Source of the DNA: Agapanthus africanus
Lineage: Eukaryota > Streptophyta > Magnoliopsida > Asparagales > Amaryllidaceae
Reading direction: 5' to 3'
NCBI GenBank assembly: GCA_030015575.1
Contig: CM057339.1
Coordinates: forward strand, 777,186,809 to 777,250,808
Length of the DNA stretch: 64,000 bases
The notes under the pieces were generated by a model. The model did no database searches, was not told where the DNA came from, and saw nothing but the letters and a program-made list of their open reading frames with translations. The position numbers and the translations under genes are program-made. This document shows positions 54,471-63,381 of this stretch, in pieces (the stretch's first letter is position 1; every line of letters begins with the position of its first letter).

Positions 54471-56609
54471 GCAGGCGAAGTCTCCAACCCAAATTATTGC
54501 TCTTACCATCGAATAGTAGGGCATCCGCTTGAAGATTGCTTCACCTTTAAGAATTGGGTTGAAGACCAATATCAGCTTGGCAAATTCGCGTTGTCTGACA
54601 ATTGGAGGGTAGCGCCGCCACAAAAGCACGAACCCGAAAACACAAGAACAGAACCAACTCCGCATTGGGATTGGCAGAAAATTCGCACTTGTCACGTGAT
54701 AACGATATTAAAAGAAGAATCCGAGGACATGAACAGCCTTCCCTGGTGCTTCGAAAACAGCAATGATGAGGTGATCTCAGAATTTCCCCCAGCCCCGAAA
54801 GAACTGGAGGATGGAATACATACCACTGCAGATAACCTCAAGAAAATGGAGTTGGGGACGGTAAACGATCCGCGGCCGACATTTGTTAGTGAGCTACTGT
54901 CTGAAGAGAGGGTGGCTGCGTTAAAGGACGTCCTCATACAGCATAAAGATTGCTTCGCATGGAACTATTCTGAGATGCCAGGACTAGATCCAGAAGTTGC
55001 TGTACATAGACTGGCGATATCCCCGGGTGTCAAGCCAATTAAGCAAGCGCCGAGAAGAATGCGGCTCGAGCTCGAAATGAGCATCAACGCCGAAGTCAAG
55101 AAGCTGATAGACTCTGGCTTTATCCAAGAAGTTCAATACCCCGAATGGATTGCTAATATCGTTCCAGTAATGAAGAAAAATGGGACGGTGCGCATATGCG
55201 TGGACTTTCGGGATCTCAACAAAGCTTGCCCGAAGGATGATTTCCCAGTACCAGTCACCGAACTAATGATAGACAATACGTCCACACATGAGATTTTCTC
55301 CTTCATGGACGGCTCATCGGGGTATAATCAAATAAAAATGCATCCTGAAGATCAGAAACATACGGCTTTCCGGACTCCTTTAGGGATATTCTGTTACAAG
55401 GTGATGCCTTTCGGCTTAAAGAACGCCGGTGCCACCTATCAGAGGGCCATGACGAAGATTTTCGACGACCTTATACATGAAATCGTCGAGTGTTATATCG
55501 ATGACCTTGTGGTTAAAAGCAAGTCATACGGGGAACATCTTGAACATCTAAAGACTGTATTTCAGCGCCTTCGGCAATACAACTTGAAAATGAACCCGCT
55601 CAAATGTGCATTCGGGGTTTCCTCGGGCAAATTTCTAGGGTTCATTGTCCGACACCGAGGCATTGAAATAGATCCGTCCAAGATTAAGGCGATTATGGAA
55701 ATGCCTCCACCGAGAACTCTCAAACAGCTACGGTCTCTCCAAGGAAAGCTCGCATATATTCGACGATTTATAGCCAACCTCTCCGGCAAATGTCGCCCTT
55801 ACAGTCACCTGATGAAGAAGGGAACTCCATTCATTTGGGATCACAAATGCCAAGGCGCACTGGATGAGATCAAGCAATACCTACAGAATCCTCCAGTGTT
55901 GGCTGCTCCGGTTAAGGGGAAGCCTCTCATCCTTTATACAGCTGCCCTCGAAGGTTCCTTAGGCGCATTATGGGCCCAAGAAAACGACCAAGGGAAAGAG
56001 AGAGCTCTCTACTACTTAAGTCGAGTTCTACCGGGGGCAGAAAGCAACTACTCCCCCATTGAAAAGCACTGCCTGGCATTGATCTTCGCAATAACAAAGC
56101 TTAGACATTACGCATTAGCACATGAAGTCCGTCTTATTTCGAAGGTAGACCCGCTCAAATATCTAATGTCAAAGGCCATACTGACGGGACGACTCGCTAA
56201 ATGGGCCTTGCTCTTGATGGAATTCTCGATAACATATCAACCTCTCAAGGCGGTGAAAGGCCAGGCTATCGCCGATTTCCTCGCAGAGCATCCAATACCA
56301 GCTGATTCTCCTCTCAATTGCGAGTTGCCAGACAAATATGCGTTTGACGCGGTCGACAGTGGTGATACCCGTTGGGAGCTTTATTTCGATGGAGCATCTT
56401 CCATGAAAAAGCACAAACAAACTACCCCTACAATCAAATCGGGGATAAGACTCATCTTTATAACCCCACACGGAGGGATAATGCGCTACGCGTTCTCCCT
56501 AACAGAGCCGAGGACAAACAATGAAGCCGAGTATGAAGCTCTGATAGCAGGCCTCGAGATCGCCATCGACATGGGAATTGAAAACCTCCTTGTATATGGA
56601 GATTCTTAA
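54471..56609 (+). pseudogene. Tat pol part 2: third CHHC motif, RT, RNase H, start of archaeal-like RNase H
   Basis: Open from 54471 to a taa at 56607. First is the third CHHC-type motif, CSYHRIVGHPLEDC (54498). RT follows from about 54900: AVHRLAISPGVKPIKQ, VRICVDFRDLNKACPKDDFP, FMDGSSGYNQIKMHPEDQ and the catalytic YIDD (55494-55505, within ECYIDDLVV). Gypsy RNase H includes LILYTAALEGSLGALWAQ, where the first catalytic Asp position appears as Ala, and KHCLALIFAITKLRHY. Then the second, archaeal-like RNase H starts: WELYFDGASS (Asp at 56388) and TNNEAEYEALIAGLEIA, ending VYGDS just before the stop. This dual RNase H is diagnostic of the Tat lineage, where the gypsy copy is typically degenerate. 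Confidence 0.88.
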
Positions 56610-58178
56610 CTGGTCGTCAGTCAAGTAAACGGCGACTACCAAACGTGCAAGCCAGAGTTGGTAAAGTACGGTGAAAGGGTGCAACAATTGCTAACCCAAA
56701 TCCCTTCCTATACTTTGAAAAGTATACCTCGCGCAGAAAATAGCAAAGCGGACGTGTTGGCCAAACTTGCTAAAGAATTGGCTGATGAGAACCTCGATGA
56801 TGTCAGAATCGTGGTACAAAGCCGTCGAGTGCTCGCCCCGGCAAAAATATCTCCGGAATCACCCGAAGAGAGGGGAATGACTGAACAAACGACCTTACAG
56901 ATAAAAGACCCTGAGAAGGTTGAGGATTGGAGGGAAGTTTTTATAGACTACTTCAAGTTCCACCAAATGCTCGAAGAAGCGTCCGCAAGACATCAGCTCG
57001 TGAAACGAGCTCTGTCTTTCGCCTTCGTCAATGATACTCTATACAAGAGGTCATTCGATTCTCTGTGGCTGCGATGCTTAGGACCTGACGAAGCAAAGAA
57101 AGTCGTTCAAGAAGTTCATGAAGGGATATGTGGTTCTCATCAAGCGGGCCCAAACATGAAGTTGAAAATCAAACGGATGGGCTACTACTGGCCCACGATG
57201 ATACACGACTGCCTTGAATATGCGAGGCGATGTCACTCGTGCCAAATTCATGGGGACTTCATCCATCAGCATCCCAATCCACTGCATCCAACAGTGGCTA
57301 GCTGGCCATTCGAAATGTGGGGAACTGACATAGTTGGCCCCATCGAACCAGCATCGTCCAAGGGACATCGTTTCATCTTGGCGACAACTGATTACTTCTC
57401 CAAATGGGCGGAAGCGGTGCCGTTGAGGGAAGTGAAGACGGAGAATATCCTCCATTTCTTCAAAACGCATGTCATATACCGGTTTGGAACCCCGAGAAGG
57501 ATCATCTGTGATAATGGGCCAGCCTACCGAAGTCATAAAATTAGCCGCTTCGCACAGCAGCACAATATAGACTGGAGATATTCCTCAGTTTATAATCCGC
57601 GAGCTAACGGTCTCGCCGAGGCCTTCAACAAGACCTTAACAAAGATTGTAAAGAAAACGGTGTCCCGAAACAAAAAGGATTGACATGAGAGACTGCAAGA
57701 GGCTCTCTGGGCATACCGAACTACGTTCAAAACAGCCACGAACACAACGCCCTACGCGTTAGTATTCGGCACGGAAGCAATGCTACCCCTTGAAATAGAA
57801 TTACCCTCTCTGCGAATAGCAGTTCACTACGAGCTGACGGATGAAGAAAACGCTCACCTTCGGTTTGAAGAGCTTGACGCTCTCGATGAAACCCGGCTCA
57901 TAGCGCAGCAAAATCTGGAAGCTTACAAGGCAAAGATGACGCGCTCATATGAAAGACTGAATCGACCGAGGACATTCCGCCAAGGCGAACTCGTGCTAGT
58001 GGTCAAAAGGCCTATGATCCCTAATCGCGCCAAGCGGGAAAAGTTCGAGCCGAACTACGAGGGCCCGTACATCATAGATAAGGTCTACCAGGGTTGGGCC
58101 TACCTACTTATGGATATGCATGGCGAAAGGCCTTTCAGGCTAATAAATGGTCGCTTCCTAAAGAAATACTACGCTTAA
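56610..58178 (+). pseudogene. Tat pol part 3: end of second RNase H and integrase
   Basis: Same frame after the taa (the motif GDSQLV would cross it). It opens with VSQVNGDYQTCKPELVKY and IPRAENSKADVLAKLA, the end of the archaeal-like RNase H. The integrase zinc region lies near 57115-57245 (HEGICGSHQAG ... CHSCQ). The DDE core is complete: Asp at 57327 (GTDIVGP), Asp at 57510 (CDNGPAY), Glu at 57618 (GLAEAFNK). A tga at 57681 sits where Trp is expected. The frame then stays open from 57684 to the natural end at 58176-58178 (KKYYA). The tail resembles the usual integrase C-terminal domain (RPMIPNRAKREKFEPNYEGPY, in part). Confidence 0.88.
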
Positions 58179-58528
58179 TGAGTCACGGCCTAGGTAAATG
58201 ATAGATGACGACGACTATGTCCTCTCGCTATCTTCCTAAACTCGAACTTTAAAAGCATGTAGCCGGGCTTCTCAATGTTGGACCGAAATGTCCTTAAACT
58301 AATATCAGTCCGAAACGTCTTTAAACTACTACCACAGCATCCTTAGGCTGATGAGATGAGTAAAAATAAAAAAATATAATAATAAAAAAATATAATAAAA
58401 AAAAAACGGTATGTCCATAAGCAAAAAGGGCACGGATGAAAAACCGAAAGGGCTCCGTGAGTAAAAACAGCAGGGCTACCGGCGAGTGTTTGTGAAAACC
58501 TGAAAGGGCGCAACCTCGTTAAGAAACA
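58179..58528 (+). other. Start of the 3' non-coding region
   Basis: No ORF of note. Two degenerate copies of the LTR 27 bp repeat lie at 58278-58340, an A/T tract at 58365-58410, and gagtaaaaa/cgaaagggc-type short repeats at 58435-58515. It may be the transcribed 3' UTR of the element. Confidence 0.6.
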
Positions 58529-58743
58529 CTTATAGGGTCCTCTCGACCCTGTAAGGAGAAACCACCCGCGTGAGATCCTTACGACTTACATGGGAACAAC
58601 ACACTTAGGAATCCCCACGATTCCTAAGGAGAAAATACACTTACGAGATCCTCACGACTCGTAAGGAGAACTCTCTTATGGGACCCTCACGGCTCGTAAG
58701 ATTTGAAAGTCTTAAGCTACAGAGACCTAAACCTGTGTTTAAG
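58529..58743 (+). repeat. Hairpin array 1 with terminal branched hairpin
   Basis: Stem-loops include cttatagggtc/gaccctgtaag (58529-58555, loop ctctc), cttaggaatc/gattcctaag (58604-58628, loop cccac), cttacgag/ctcgtaag (58640-58665) and cttatggg/ctcgtaag (58675-58700, two T-G/G-T pairs). A weak fifth lies near 58566-58592. The array closes with cttaa/ttaag (58711-58743) enclosing acag/ctgt. The loop cores are near-constant: CCTC(A/T)CG. Confidence 0.8.
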
Positions 58744-58795
58744 CAATTCTCACAACTTTCGACATTGCCCTACAAGTGGCTCAATACTAACCCTT

Positions 58796-59048
58796 GTATA
58801 CAATCCACGGGCGCGAATAAACATTTCCCTAACTAAATCTCATCCGAGACTAGGGATATGTTTGCATGGCAAACAACCCTTGTAAATCCTCTCGACTTGC
58901 AAGGAGAAAACCCTCCTGTAGGATCCTTACGACTTACAGCGGAACAATACACCTAGGAACCCTCATGATTCCTAGGGAGAAAATACACCTATAAGATCCT
59001 CACAACTTGTAGGGAGAAACAGCTTTGTGAGACCCTTACGGCTCATAA
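58796..59048 (+). repeat. Leading 17-mer plus hairpin array 2
   Basis: The sequence gtatacaatccacgggc at 58796-58812 is identical to LTR 48407-48423. The hairpins are cttgtaa/ttgcaag (58879-58903), ctgta/tacag (58916-58939), cctaggaa/ttcctagg (58952-58976), cctataag/cttgtagg (58988-59013) and ttgtgag/ctcataa (59025-59048). A terminal hairpin cttagc/gctaag follows at about 59061-59094. Stem sequences differ from array 1 while pairing is kept. Confidence 0.8.
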
Positions 59049-59159
59049 GGTCAAAAGCCTTAGCCGGCAGGACCCTAACCCTGGTCGCTAAGCCTCCTTT
59101 GTTCGACAACGACAGAGGCAAATGATGATTCGCTCCTGGCAATATCCCAGTTGTAGCGG

Positions 59160-59528
59160 TGCTGATGCCGAAATCGGTGTCCAATTTCAGGTTTACAGCG
59201 AAAAGCCAGTAGGCCGCACATGCATACGAAATAGCCGAAATGATGGGGCGACTTGCAATAAAAAAGCAGCAAGTAAAAATATATGCATGAAGAAATAGCC
59301 GAAATGATTGGGCAACTTGCAATAAAAAGCAGCGAGTAAAAAATAAAACAAACAGCCGAAATGATTAGGCACCGCGAAAAATAGCCGAAATGATTGGGCA
59401 ATCGCGACCTTCGCGATACGAAAGCTGAAAGGATAGAGCATCGCGGAAATACAACAAAAAAAATGATGATGATAAAACTTTGGCCTTACAGTTAAGATCA
59501 CATCGATTCCTGTATACAATCCAAGGGC
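59160..59528 (+). repeat. Degenerate agccgaaatgat repeats
   Basis: The motif agccgaaatgat occurs at 59233, 59297, 59354 and 59383, with looser forms at about 59167 and 59430, each followed by a ggca-type extension. Stems such as acttgc/gcaagt (59251-59273) lie between copies. The segment ends with gtatacaatccaagggc at 59512-59528, a one-mismatch copy of the recurring 17-mer. No gene seen. Confidence 0.65.
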
Positions 59529-59560
59529 GTAAACAAAGTGGGAACCATACTCTTCCAACA

Positions 59561-60725
59561 AACTCCTCGACTCACGGATACAAACACTCCTTGACGAGAG
59601 CTTCCTGATCCGCGTCGACCCGCAGAGCCACCAGAGCCCCCGTGGGAACCCTCGACTCGTTTCAAACCCCAAGGAAACAAATAATCCTTAGCGCTTGGGA
59701 AATGAATAATCCCAGCAAACTCCTCGACTCACGGATACAAACACTCCTTGACGAGAGCTTCCTGATCCGCGTCGACCCGCAGAGCCACCAGAGCCCCCGT
59801 GGGAACCCTCGACTCGTTTCAAACCCCAAGGAAACAAATAATCCTTGGCGCTTGGGAAACAAATAATCCCAGCAAACTCCTCGACTCACGGATACAAACA
59901 CTCCTTGACGAGAGCTTCCTGATCCGCGTCGACCTGCAGAGCCACCATAGCCCCCGTGGGAACCCTCGACTCGTTTCAAACCCCAAGGAAACAAATAATC
60001 CTTGGCGCTTGGGAAACAAATAATCCCAGCAAACTCCTCGACTCATGGATACAAACACTTCTTGACGAGAGCTTCCTGATCCGCGTCGACCCGCAGAGCC
60101 ACCAGAGCCCCCGTGGGAACCCTCGACTCGTTTCAAACCCCAAGGAAACAAATAATCCTTGGCGCTTGGGAAACAAATAATCCCAGCAAACTCCTCGACT
60201 CACGGATACAAACACTCCTTGACGAGAGCTTCCTGATCCGCGTCGACCCGCAGAGCCACCAGAGCCCCCGTGGGAACCCTCGACTCGTTTCAAACCCCAA
60301 GGAAACAAATAATCCTTGGCGCTTGGGAAACAAATAATCCCAGAAAACTCCTCGACTCACGGATACAAACACTCCTTGACGAGAGCTTCCTGATCCGCGT
60401 CGACCCGCAGAGCCACCAGAGCCCCCGTGGGAACCCTCGACTCGTTTCAAACCCCAAGGAAACAAATAATCCTTGGCGCTTGGGAAACAAATAATCCCAG
60501 CAAACTCCTCGACTCACGGATACAAACACTCCTTGACGAGAGCTTCCTGATCCGCGTCGACCCGCAGAGCTACCAGAGCCCCCGTGGGAACCCTCGACTC
60601 GTTTCAAACCCCAAGGAAACTAATAATCCTTGGCGCTTGGGACACAAATAATCCCTAGCAAACTCCTCGACTCACGGATACAAACACTCCGTGACGAAAG
60701 CTTCCTAACTCATGTCAACTGTTCC
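59561..60725 (+). repeat. 157 bp tandem array, seven full copies plus a partial
   Basis: Units begin aactcctcgactcacgg at 59561, 59718, 59875, 60032, 60189, 60346 and 60503. The last, partial unit starts at 60661 after a one-base insertion. Copies are nearly identical, with single changes only. Each unit holds two hairpins with the same loop and different stems: aagga/tcctt and tggga/tccca around aacaaataa. The open frames repeated every 157 bases on both strands are by-products. Such arrays 3' of pol in Tat/Ogre elements are known precursors of satellite DNA. Confidence 0.95.
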
Positions 60726-60905
60726 TCTACAACTGCAAACAGATCCCCGATTCGTCTCAATTTGTAAGAAGAAGTCTCAGACAACAAGGATTGAAAAGCT
60801 TGCTTTTTGAGCAATGGGGCCCTGCAAGTCAATCCAAACTGGTCTCTTGCATACTATTCACGGGTCTCACTCTCCGAAGTCGAATTTCGACGAGGAGGGA
60901 AACAA
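60726..60905 (+). other. Spacer before hairpin array 3
   Basis: It contains gcatactattcacggg at 60849-60864, a diverged form of the recurring 17-mer, and the palindrome gtcgaatttcgac at 60881-60893. It is matched by 62770-62900, which precedes array 4. Confidence 0.6.
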
Positions 60906-60908
60906 CCA

Positions 60909-61122
60909 CTTACGAATCCACTCGACTCGTAAGAGGGAAAATTCTCTTATAAGATCCTTATGACTTATAAGAGAAAACCACACTTAGGAATCCTCACGAT
61001 TCCTAAGGAGAAAATCCACCTATGAGATCCTCTCGATCCGTAGGGAGAAAAGCTTCTATGAGACCCTCACGGCTCATAGAATTGAAAAGTCTTAGGCAGC
61101 AGATCTGAACCTGCGGCCTAAG
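60909..61122. repeat. Hairpin array 3, downstream of the first antisense ORF
   Basis: Stems: cttacga/tcgtaag (60909-60933), cttataag/cttataag (60946-60971), cttaggaatc/gattcctaag (60983-61007, loop ctcac), cctatg with inner gatc/gatc (61019-61044) and tctatgag/ctcataga (61055-61080). The terminal hairpin is cttaggc/gcctaag (61091-61122) with inner gcag/ctgc. It lies about 280 bases beyond the stop of the antisense ORF that ends at 61400. Confidence 0.85.
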
Positions 61123-61399
61123 CCATCGCCATTTCCTAAGGAAGTCGAAATACTCATTTTAGACATCCATCAGCCATGGTTATTAAGACAGCCTGCTGAC
61201 ATTAAAAGAAAGAAGATGACAGAAAGAATATCTGGTTTACATTTGATCTGGCATGCGTGACGCGTTCATTTATGCATGGACAGAAGACTCAGGACGAGAA
61301 ATAAGACAAACTGAAAGAGAAAGGGGGAGGGTTTCCATTCATACCGCTAAAATTTTTTACAAGCATAAGAATAATGAATAAGAAACATTATTCAAATTA
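61123..61399. other. Spacer between hairpin array 3 and the first antisense ORF
   Basis: On the minus strand this would be the 3' UTR of the antisense ORF. I see no clear AATAAA; aataat occurs near 61387-61392. No other feature. Confidence 0.5.
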
Positions 61400-61909
61400 T
61401 TACAACGGTATAACCTCAGATCCGGGGCACGGATTGAGGAAATCAAAAGTAAGGCCATCCAAAGTTCTTCTGGCCTTTCTAATTATTCTTATGCGCAGTC
61501 TTTCGCGCTCCTCTGTATCGAGATCATCGGCGAGCCCTCCTGGCCTTTGATAAGCAGCAACTATCGTCGTCTGCTGGAAGACTTGGTGTAAGATGTCAAT
61601 AAGGCTGTTCCGCCGTTTCTTTGAGATCAGCCCTGTCAGGTGCACTGAATGCACCTTATCTTCGGCGTCATCCAGCGCGTTGAGCGGTAAGGCCTCATGA
61701 AGACCCGGAAGTGCTCTCCATATGGCTCCCAACACAACTTTCAAAAGGGCCGAACGACGAGGCAACATCCAACCACCGCTTGCGTTCAGACGACCCATGA
61801 CTTCTGCACATTCAGCGTCTGTAAACTCCTGGTTTTGTTGACGACCCTGAGCGCGGATATCGTCGTAGGTAATGAACTCGTGCAAACTGTATAGATGCAC
61901 CGCCGCCAT
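61400..61909 (-). CDS. Antisense ORF 1 of the Tat element, 169 residues, unknown function
   Basis: On the minus strand the first ATG is at 61909 (MAAVHLYSLHEF). The frame is open upstream to 62002, but without ATG. The product is a small, charged protein: an acidic/Gln-rich first part (RAQGRQQNQEFTDAEC), a central GWMLPRRSALLKVVLGAIW, and a basic C-terminal part (RERLRIRIIRKARRTLDG). I recognise no domain, signal peptide or membrane segment. Antisense ORFs between pol and the 3' LTR are reported for the Tat lineage, so context supports a real gene. An upstream TATA box and possible intron add support. Confidence 0.55.
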   Translation of the reverse strand: MAAVHLYSLHEFITYDDIRAQGRQQNQEFTDAECAEVMGRLNASGGWMLPRRSALLKVVLGAIWRALPGLHEALPLNALDDAEDKVHSVHLTGLISKKRRNSLIDILHQVFQQTTIVAAYQRPGGLADDLDTEERERLRIRIIRKARRTLDGLTFDFLNPCPGSEVIPL

Positions 61910-61914
61910 TATGC

Positions 61915-62062
61915 CTGGAGGGAATGTTACAGAAAGATCAGCAATAGAAAAGCAATAATATACGTAGAGGACTAAATTCCTAGAGAGCAAAATTATTTTC
62001 AAGGATAAAATCCCCTGGACGAAAGCTCTGCTGGTTAAGACTGATCCAAGAATCGATTTTAC
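61915..62062 (-). other. Possible 5' UTR intron of antisense ORF 1
   Basis: On the minus strand a donor AG|GTAAAAT lies at 62063/62062. An acceptor with a pyrimidine-rich lead, ttccctccag, ends at 61915, five bases before the ATG. The implied intron is 148 bases. This is inference from splice consensus only; no transcript evidence. Confidence 0.35.
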
Positions 62063-62200
62063 CTAAAGTTTTCCTAAAAACTTAAAAAAAAGGGGGGGAG
62101 GAGCAAGGCACCGGAGTTCTTGAAGGCAAGAACAATGATCTGAAGTCTTCGCAAATAGAAATCTGAAAGATGATAAGTATCTGGAAGGGACCAAAGGTCC

Positions 62201-62208
62201 TATTTATA
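62201..62208 (-). promoter_or_regulatory. TATA box for antisense ORF 1
   Basis: The minus-strand sequence cctataaatagg is an excellent TATA consensus. It is placed about 140 bases upstream of the putative donor site and 290 upstream of the ATG. Two gacacgtgtc palindromes (62522, 62576) lie 310-370 bases further upstream, as in the LTR promoter. Confidence 0.55.
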
Positions 62209-62289
62209 GGCATCGAGTGCCTCTTCGACTTCCAAGAGTTGTCACGGCGGTTTACCCTAATCGGAGTGGGCCTCTGTTCAGATTCCGAG

Positions 62290-62740
62290 GCAGGAGATGA
62301 AGCAACGCTTCGTCTTTCCCCAATCAGAGCAAAGCTCTGTCTTGAAAATCAATTTAATGAAGCGATGCTTCAACTTATCTGCGCTGCGCAACGTACCATG
62401 TGTCTGGCGCAAACGCATCAGCGCAGCGCCCTAAAGCAGCGCACCCGATCAAAGCAAAGTCCTATTTCAAGCAAAACCAAAGGAAGCAACGCTTCAGCGG
62501 CGTATGCGCCGTGCGCTGCGTGACACGTGTCGGCGTAGATGTGCTAGCGCAGTTGCGCTGCACTGTGCGCTGTGCGACACGTGTCATACTCTGGAGCATT
62601 CGCGCTAAATAAAAATTAAGGTTCTGAAGAAATCTTTTATGTTATTATCTTCTGTAAAACAGAAGCCCTTGGATCAAAGATCCGATGGTGGGAGAAATCC
62701 CGCCAAATCTTTCAGATAAGGGATTCCTTCAACAAATTGA
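62290..62740 (+). repeat. LTR U3-like segment upstream of the antisense promoter
   Basis: In plus orientation it parallels the LTR start in order. It has ccccaatcagagcaaagctct (like 46213-46234), gaagc/gcttc hairpins, gacacgtgtc palindromes at 62522 and 62576 (54 apart) and cttctgtaaaacag at 62650. Then come ttggatcaaagatcc at 62671 and a ggga...tccc hairpin (like 46928-46981). It then departs from the LTR before the TATA box. It is too short and diverged to be the 3' LTR. Confidence 0.65.
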
Positions 62741-62900
62741 ACTTACTTCTTAATTTGCAAGATGAAGCCTCAGGCATCAAAGGCGGGAAAACTTTCTTCC
62801 TGAACAATGGGACCCTATAAGTCGATCTAAAATGGTCTCTTGCATACTATACACGGGGCTCACTCTCCGAAGTCGAGTTTCGACAGGGAGGGAAACAACA
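62741..62900. other. Spacer before hairpin array 4
   Basis: Similar to 60770-60905: tggtctcttgcatacta, a diverged form of the recurring 17-mer (62842), and gtcgagtttcgac at 62872-62884. No gene. Confidence 0.6.
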
Positions 62901-63116
62901 CTTGCGGGTCCTCTCGACTCGTGAGAGGGAAAAAATTCTCTTGCAGGATCCTTACGACTTGTAAGAGAAAACCACACTTAGGAATCCTCACGATTCCTAA
63001 GGAGGAAAGCCTGCCTACGAGATCCTCTCGATCGTAGGGAGAAAAGCCTCTATGAGACCCTCACGGCTTATAGAGTTGAAAAGTCCTAGGCGGCAGATCT
63101 GAACCTGCAGTCTAGG
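62901..63116. repeat. Hairpin array 4, downstream of the second antisense ORF
   Basis: Stems: cttgcgggtc/gactcgtgag (62901-62925, with G-T pairs), cttgcagg/cttgtaag (62940-62965), cttaggaatc/gattcctaag (62977-63001, loop ctcac), cctacga/tcgtagg (63014-63038) and tctatgag/cttataga (63049-63074). The terminal hairpin is cctagg/tctagg (63085-63116) with inner gcag/ctgc. It begins about 266 bases beyond the stop of the antisense ORF ending at 63382, closely matching the spacing of array 3. Confidence 0.85.
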
Positions 63117-63233
63117 CCATCGTTATCTCTGGGAGAAATGAATTTATCTGCCAATAAGGTGCATTAAAGATGTCATACTGAAAAGAAAGAAAAAGCAAAG
63201 AAGTGACACAGGAAATTACAAAAATGTGTATCT

Positions 63234-63239
63234 TTTATT
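63234..63239 (-). terminator. Candidate poly(A) signal for antisense ORF 2
   Basis: AATAAA on the minus strand, about 145 bases beyond the stop codon of the antisense ORF, is in a suitable position. It precedes hairpin array 4, so the array would lie just past the cleavage site. Confidence 0.35.
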
Positions 63240-63381
63240 CATAAATATTGATCGGGTACAGGATACATTGTACTAAAGAATAAAAAATATACATATATTT
63301 TACAAGTACAAATGATACAAGGGGAAATTACTGGGAAGGAAGCGTCTTGCATAGATTTAGCAATTGCTCGCATACTTCCTT

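Noticed and set aside
59642-60651. Six or more open frames of 74 and 110 codons repeated every 157 bases
   Set aside because: They are products of the 157 bp tandem array and have no independent coding evidence.
61400-62002. Longer start of antisense ORF 1 at 62002
   Set aside because: The codon there is TTG, and the stretch between 62002 and 61909 overlaps the possible 5' UTR intron. The first ATG at 61909 is preferred.
62290-62740. Start of the 3' LTR of the large Tat element
   Set aside because: It resembles U3 only in part, lacks the tgttcccc end and the TATA/R/U5 parts, and is followed by hairpin array 4 and another antisense ORF, so the true 3' LTR must lie further right.
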